In this document: piece by piece, positions 6,276 through 9,574 of the stretch
Layout of the letters: each line of letters begins with the position of its first letter
Numbering within the stretch: position 1 is the first letter of the stretch
From: Pseudomonadota bacterium
GTDB lineage: Bacteria; Pseudomonadota; Alphaproteobacteria; Rhodospirillales; 2-02-FULL-58-16
Assembly: GCA_022567015.1 (NCBI GenBank)
Contig: JADFHR010000123.1
Location: 1 to 9,574, forward strand
DNA length: 9,574 nt
Direction: 5' to 3'
Position numbers and translations under genes: made by a program
Notes under the pieces: model-generated
Databases searched by the model: none
What the model was told of the DNA's origin: nothing
The model's input: only the letters and a program-made list of their open reading frames with translations

Positions 6276-7307
6276 ATGGGTTACCGGATAGCCGTCGTCG
6301 GCGCCACCGGCAACGTGGGACGCGAGATCCTCGCCACCCTGGCCGAGCGCGACTTCCCCGCCGACGAGGTCATCGCGCTGGCGTCCGAGAGATCGGTCGG
6401 CAGCGAGCTGTCGTTCGGCGAGGACGCGGTCCTGAAGGTGCGGGATCTCGCCGGCTTCGACTTCGCCGGCATCGATATCGTGCTGTCCTCGCCCGGCGCC
6501 AAGGTCTCGGCGGTGCACAGCCCGCGCGCCGCCGCCGCCGGCGCCGTGGTCATCGACAACACCTCGCATTTCCGCATGGAGCCCGACGTGCCCCTGGTGG
6601 TGCCCGAGGTCAACGGCCACGCCATCGCCGGGTACACCAAGCGCAACATCATCGCCAATCCCAACTGCTCGACCATCCAGCTGGTGATGGCGCTCAAGCC
6701 GCTCCACGACCTGGCCCGGATCAAGCGGGTGGTGGTCGCCACCTACCAGTCGACCTCGGGCTCGGGCAAGGCGGCCATGGACGAGCTGTTCAACCAGACC
6801 CGCGGCATCTACATGAACGAGCCGCCGGCGCGGCACCAGAAGACGTTTCCCAAGCAGATCGCGTTCAACGTCATCCCCCACATCGACGTCTTCATGGACG
6901 ACGGCTCGACCAGGGAGGAATGGAAGATGGTGGTGGAGACCAGGAAGATCCTGGATCCGGACATCCAGATCACCGCCACCTGCGTGCGCGTGCCCGTCTT
7001 TATCGGCCATGCCGAGGCGGTGAACCTGGAGTTCGCCAGCCCCCTGTCCGCGGCCGCGGCCGCCCGCGCCCTGAGGGCGGCGCCGGGGATCATCGTGGTC
7101 GATCACCGGGTCGACGAAGGCTACGTGACGCCCGCCGAATGCGCCGGCGAGGATCCGGTCTACGTCAGCCGCATCCGCGCCGACAAGACGGTGAAGAACG
7201 GTCTGAACCTGTGGGTGGTGGCGGACAACCTGCGCAAGGGCGCGGCCCTGAACACCGTGCAGATCGCCGAGGAACTGATCAGGTCGTATATGAAAAAGGC
7301 GGCCTAG
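6276..7307 (+). CDS. asd: Aspartate-semialdehyde dehydrogenase
   Basis: It reduces aspartyl phosphate to aspartate semialdehyde with NADPH, the branch point to lysine/diaminopimelate, threonine and methionine. The 343-residue protein opens with the Rossmann motif 'VVGATGNVGREIL' (6-18). The active-site cysteine is C131 in 'NPNCSTIQ', Gln158 lies in 'TYQSTSGSGKAAMDE', and Arg238 and His245 lie in 'CVRVPVFIGHAEAV', all placed as in the family. GGAG at 6263-6266 and GGGGA at 6271-6275 can serve as ribosome site; the Rossmann motif so close to Met1 fixes the start. It follows leuB by 136 bases on the same strand, an arrangement common in alphaproteobacteria. The gap contains only short GC-rich inverted repeats and no clear terminator, so read-through from the leu operon is likely. 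Confidence 0.97.
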   Translation: MGYRIAVVGATGNVGREILATLAERDFPADEVIALASERSVGSELSFGEDAVLKVRDLAGFDFAGIDIVLSSPGAKVSAVHSPRAAAAGAVVIDNTSHFRMEPDVPLVVPEVNGHAIAGYTKRNIIANPNCSTIQLVMALKPLHDLARIKRVVVATYQSTSGSGKAAMDELFNQTRGIYMNEPPARHQKTFPKQIAFNVIPHIDVFMDDGSTREEWKMVVETRKILDPDIQITATCVRVPVFIGHAEAVNLEFASPLSAAAAARALRAAPGIIVVDHRVDEGYVTPAECAGEDPVYVSRIRADKTVKNGLNLWVVADNLRKGAALNTVQIAEELIRSYMKKAA

Positions 7308-7456
7308 GTCCTGTCCCGACACGGGCACTCGGCCGTGGACGGGGATACGCTCTAAATCGCGGCGCGGGACGTTTTGCGCCGGTAAAATGTGATCTCGGTG
7401 GCCGGTTTCTCTGCGGTTGAGTCCTCCAGGAGAAAGGCCTCGATGGCATAGGGAGT

Positions 7457-7480
7457 GGCGCGCGCCGGTTGCGCCGCGCC
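7457..7480. terminator. GC hairpin between convergent asd and response regulator
   Basis: GGCGCG (7457-7462) pairs with CGCGCC (7475-7480), then CGC (7463-7465) with GCG (7471-7473), with one bulged base and a 5-base loop. It is strong and placed in the 178-base gap between two convergent genes, six bases beyond the stop codon of the minus-strand gene. Neither strand has a T-run, so terminator function is only likely by position. The rest of 7308-7485 shows nothing I can name. Confidence 0.35.
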
Positions 7481-7485
7481 GCGTC

Positions 7486-8082
7486 CTAGCCTGTATCCCC
7501 CTTATCGCCGCCGCCGTCGGGCGCGGAATCAGGATTGAAAAGCGCGTTCACCTCGCTATGGCTCATCGCCTGATCGGACGGCGCCGCCGTCGCCGGCTTC
7601 GCCACCCGGCGCTCTTCCCCTCCATGCTCGACCGTCTTGCGCCGCCGGTCGGGACCGAAATAGCGCTTCACCCTGACGAAGGGGCGGGGCCTCTCGATGA
7701 CCGCCTGGATGCGGTCGAACAGGGACTTGGCGGAGATCGGCTTGACCACGAACTCGTTAACGCCGGTGTCCCGGGCGGCGATGATGCGGCCCCGCTCCGA
7801 ATGCCCGGAGACCATGATGATGGGCGTGAAGACGTTGGGACTTTCCCTGGACAGGCGCACCTTCCTGGTGAACTCGAGACCGTCCATGGGTTTCATCTCT
7901 CAATCCAGGATGATGATGTCCGGCACGAAGGTCCGCATGATATCGAGGGCGTCTTCGCCGTCCGACGCCTCGCGCACCTGTTCGGCATGCAAGGCGCTGA
8001 GGACCCGCCGGATGATATTGCGCATGAACGCGCTGTCATCGACGATCAGGATCTTCACGTCCTTGAGATACTTGTCCGCCAT
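7486..8082 (-). pseudogene. CheY-like response regulator interrupted by an in-frame TGA
   Basis: Read through the stop, this is one 198-codon frame: a receiver domain (about 9-130) and a basic, low-complexity tail. Residues D15, D16 (in 'ILIVDDS') and D60 ('DIIILD') form the acidic pocket. S92 ('IIMVSGH') and K114 ('FVVKPIS') are the switch residues. Codon 61, directly after the phospho-acceptor D60, is TGA (7900-7902 on the plus strand reads TCA). In CheY this place is Trp58, and the next residues 'EMKPMDGLEF' follow the usual 'W-x-M-P-MDG' pattern, so TGG to TGA is the simplest reading. The tail has 'YFGPDRRR' and 'GGEERR', a style seen in alphaproteobacterial single-receiver proteins. An ATG stands 3 bases after the stop (codon 63), so weak re-initiation could occur, but neither half would fold as a full receiver. 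A sequencing error is possible. Confidence 0.85.
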
Positions 8083-8286
8083 GATCGGTCGTCCCGGCGC
8101 CTTCCGCCGTGCGGCACGTCCGCCGCCGCCCGGCCCCTCTCAGCGATTACACGTTAAGCGAGCCCCGCTCGGGCCGGATGTTCCTATGGCCATCGGCCAA
8201 AGGCAAGGGCCGTTTCGCCGGGCAACCGCTTTTCGAATACCGTGTGCCGAGGGCAACGTGAGGACTAGGCGACCCGGCGCGCGGGA
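8083..8286. other. Intergenic region between pdxY and the response regulator
   Basis: These 204 bases hold no supported gene. Two small hairpins are visible: CGAGC-ccc-GCTCG near 8160-8172, and TGGCC-atc-GGCCA at 8187-8199. Both are candidates for terminating pdxY on the minus strand, without T-runs. The promoter of the response regulator should lie here, but no clear boxes stand out. Confidence 0.3.
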
Positions 8287-9138
8287 CTAACCGACCTGGC
8301 GCGCGGGAAAGATCTCTCCGGGCTGGACGATCTCCTCCTGCGCCGCCACCAGTTGCAGCTCCCGCGCCCCCGCCGCGGCGGTCGCCTTGACCAGCCCGAA
8401 GACCGACGACAGCGCCCGGGACAGGGCGCCGCCGATGTCCGGGCGCTCCAGATAATGGCCCAGGAACAGCGCGGCCAGGACATCGCCCGCCCCCTTGACC
8501 GTGATCGGCAGCCGGGGCGTGACCACCTGCCACGCCTGGGTCCGCGATACCGCAAGGGCGCCGATGGTGTCGGGCGGCGCCCCGGCGCCGCGCACGGAGG
8601 TGACCACCACCACCGGGGGGCCGGCGGCTATCAGCGCACGGGCGGCGGCCACGGCGTCTTCCACGGTCTCCACCGGGCGTTCGGCAAGGAAGGCCAGCTC
8701 GAAGACGTTGGGCACGACGATGTCGGCGCGTGGCACGACTTCGTTTTTCAGGTGCGCCGCCAGTTCCCCGGGCACGTAAAGCCCTTCCCTGCCGTCGCCC
8801 ATCACCGGATCGCAGCAGAAAAGGGCGCCGGCGTTGGCGGCCTTGATCCGGGCCACCGCGTCGAGCACCACCGGGCCGGTTTCCGCGCATCCGAGATAGC
8901 CGCTCAGGACCGCCCGGCAGTGCGCGAAGGCGCCGCGCTCGGCTATGCCGTCGATGACCTCGGCGACCTCGGCCGCGTCCTGGCCGCGTCCGCGCCAGGC
9001 GCCGTAGCCCGGGTGATTGCTGAGGTACACGGTGTTCACCGGCCACACCTCGAAGCCCAGGCGCTGCAGGGGAAACACGGCGGCGGCGTTGCCCACGTGC
9101 CCATAGGCCACCGCCGATTGGATGGAGAGGATGGTCAT
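8287..9138 (-). CDS. pdxY: Pyridoxal kinase (PdxY type)
   Basis: It phosphorylates pyridoxal to pyridoxal 5'-phosphate in the vitamin B6 salvage route, in the cytosol. The 283 residues match PdxY length. Ribokinase-family features seen: 'ILSIQSAVAYGHVGNAAA' (3-20) and 'VWPVNTVYLSNHPGYG' (31-46), typical of PdxY/PdxK; 'CDPVMGD' (109-115); 'VPNVFEL' (142-148); and the anion-hole motif 'GAGD' with the catalytic base D219 in 'VKGAGDVLAALFLGHYLE'. I start at the ATG 9136-9138 because homologues begin at this point; the in-frame ATG at 9186 would add 16 Arg-rich residues. The nearest ribosome-like site (AGGAG) is about 16 bases away, so initiation may be weak. It is divergent from the CoA-ester lyase gene. 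PdxK-like use of pyridoxine cannot be excluded. Confidence 0.93.
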   Translation of the reverse strand: MTILSIQSAVAYGHVGNAAAVFPLQRLGFEVWPVNTVYLSNHPGYGAWRGRGQDAAEVAEVIDGIAERGAFAHCRAVLSGYLGCAETGPVVLDAVARIKAANAGALFCCDPVMGDGREGLYVPGELAAHLKNEVVPRADIVVPNVFELAFLAERPVETVEDAVAAARALIAAGPPVVVVTSVRGAGAPPDTIGALAVSRTQAWQVVTPRLPITVKGAGDVLAALFLGHYLERPDIGGALSRALSSVFGLVKATAAAGARELQLVAAQEEIVQPGEIFPARQVG

Positions 9139-9336
9139 GCCCGGGTACGCCTGTCTCCTGCCGTGCCGGCGGCCCCACCTTGCCACGGACCGGCCGGGGA
9201 TTGTAGTTTGTCGCCGTCGGGGGGTTTAGTACTCACTTGCACGATTTCGCGTACCATACGATCGCGTTTCCCGTTCCCTCGGCAAGACGGGAGGCGCCGG
9301 CGATGCGGGGCCATGGTCAAGCCTTCCCGACGCCCC

Positions 9337-9389
9337 GGGGGGACAAGGGGGGGTGTCCCCCCGACACCGTATGCGGGGGACGCCCCCGC
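9337..9389 (+). promoter_or_regulatory. Tandem, partly exclusive G/C hairpins upstream of the lyase gene
   Basis: Hairpin 1 has a perfect 9-bp stem (9337-9345 with 9354-9362) and an 8-base loop that includes seven Gs. Hairpin 2 has a 7-bp stem (9373-9379 with 9383-9389) and a 3-base loop. GTCCCCC (9355-9361) can pair instead with GGGGGAC (9375-9381), which breaks both. The arrangement recalls an attenuator switch, but it lacks a T-run. It may also be a dispersed GC-rich repeat. Confidence 0.35.
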
Positions 9390-9413
9390 GGCCCCCGGCG
9401 TCGTCGCGCGCCG

Positions 9414-9435
9414 CTTGTGGTGCATGCACACCAAG
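9414..9435. promoter_or_regulatory. Near-perfect 22-bp palindrome, candidate operator
   Basis: The centre GTGCATGCAC (9420-9429) is a perfect 10-bp palindrome. It is flanked by CTTG (9414-9417) and CAAG (9432-9435), which are also symmetric, so 18 of 22 positions fit two-fold symmetry. It is about 100 bases before the lyase ATG. Such symmetry suits a dimeric repressor or activator; which one is unknown. Confidence 0.35.
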
Positions 9436-9527
9436 GCGCGACGCGCTCCTAGCCGGAAACCTCGCAACGCCGTCGTATGGGTACACTTTAGCTGATACAG
9501 GCCACTAGACAGCCGGGGAGAACCACC

Positions 9528-9574
9528 ATGTCGAAAACCGCGCGGCCGCGCCGCAGCGTCCTTTACATGCCGGG
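9528..9574 (+). CDS. HpcH/CitE-family CoA-ester lyase (N-terminal 15 residues only)
   Basis: The ATG at 9528 follows GGGGAG (9515-9520) by 7 bases. The visible residues, 'MSKTARPRRSVLYMP' plus an incomplete Gly codon, match the start of CitE/HpcH-type proteins. In that family 'RPRRSVLYMPG' begins the first strand of the TIM barrel and leads into the CoA-binding part. In alphaproteobacteria such proteins are malyl-CoA / beta-methylmalyl-CoA lyases, citramalyl-CoA lyases or malyl-CoA thioesterases. The segment is too short to choose between them, since the metal ligands and catalytic residues lie beyond the window. The unusually structured upstream region suggests the gene is regulated. Confidence 0.7.
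   Translation, partial: MSKTARPRRSVLYMP

Larger units (their letters stand above)
9139..9527. other. 389-base divergent non-coding region, pdxY to CoA-ester lyase
   Basis: No gene is supported here; frames that stay open have poor composition and no ribosome sites. The pdxY side (9139-9240) has a -10-like box, TACAAT on the minus strand (9200-9205), without a good -35. The other side holds a block of G/C runs with several hairpins (9337-9389) and a palindrome (9414-9435). Promoter boxes for the lyase gene are not clear. Confidence 0.5.

Noticed and set aside
7900..7902. Genetic code in which UGA is Trp, or a selenocysteine site
   Set aside because: TGA ends the MFS gene, leuC, leuD and leuB at the family-typical lengths, and Trp is TGG elsewhere; no relative is known to me with selenocysteine at this receiver position.
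9135..9467. Minus-strand 110-codon frame upstream of pdxY
   Set aside because: Arg/Gly/Pro-rich, covers the hairpin block, no ribosome site and no recognisable domain.

Overview
The window is about 9.6 kb of GC-rich DNA, mostly around 65-75% GC by eye. The gene set and order (leuC, leuD, leuB and asd in one direction, a CheY-like regulator with a basic 'FGPDRRR' tail, and the start of a CoA-ester lyase) suggest an alphaproteobacterium, most likely Rhodospirillales-like. That placement is by gene order and protein style from memory, not by a search. UGA is an ordinary stop codon in several genes here.

Layout. Positions 1-203 hold the lysine/alanine-rich C-terminal end of an unidentified plus-strand gene. 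A minus-strand block follows: two tiny membrane proteins (274-438 and 581-802) downstream of a 12-helix MFS transporter (947-2158). A 236-base divergent region with short palindromes and a strong GC hairpin separates the transporter from the plus-strand leucine operon: leuC (2395-3801), leuD (4350-4961) and leuB (5027-6139), followed by asd (6276-7307). Between leuC and leuD sits a two-gene, lower-GC cassette (3846-4345). It encodes a small DUF5397-like protein, the likely antitoxin, and a VapD-family protein, a Cas2-fold endoribonuclease toxin. They overlap by one base (TAATG) and end 4 bases before the leuD start.

After asd the minus strand carries a CheY-like response regulator (7486-8082) interrupted by a single in-frame TGA at the residue right after the phospho-acceptor Asp, where CheY has Trp58. 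It is probably a pseudogene or a sequencing error, though re-initiation is possible. Next is pdxY-type pyridoxal kinase (8287-9138, minus). A 389-base non-coding region with overlapping G/C hairpins and a near-perfect 22-bp palindrome leads to the first 15 codons of a plus-strand HpcH/CitE-family CoA-ester lyase (9528 to the window end).

How the genes work together: LeuC and LeuD form isopropylmalate isomerase and LeuB oxidises its product, giving the middle of leucine synthesis. Asd supplies aspartate semialdehyde for lysine, threonine, methionine and diaminopimelate. The most interesting feature is the toxin-antitoxin-like pair inside the operon between the two subunits of one enzyme, which ties leuD expression to the cassette. 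The next is the response regulator broken at a catalytically adjacent codon.
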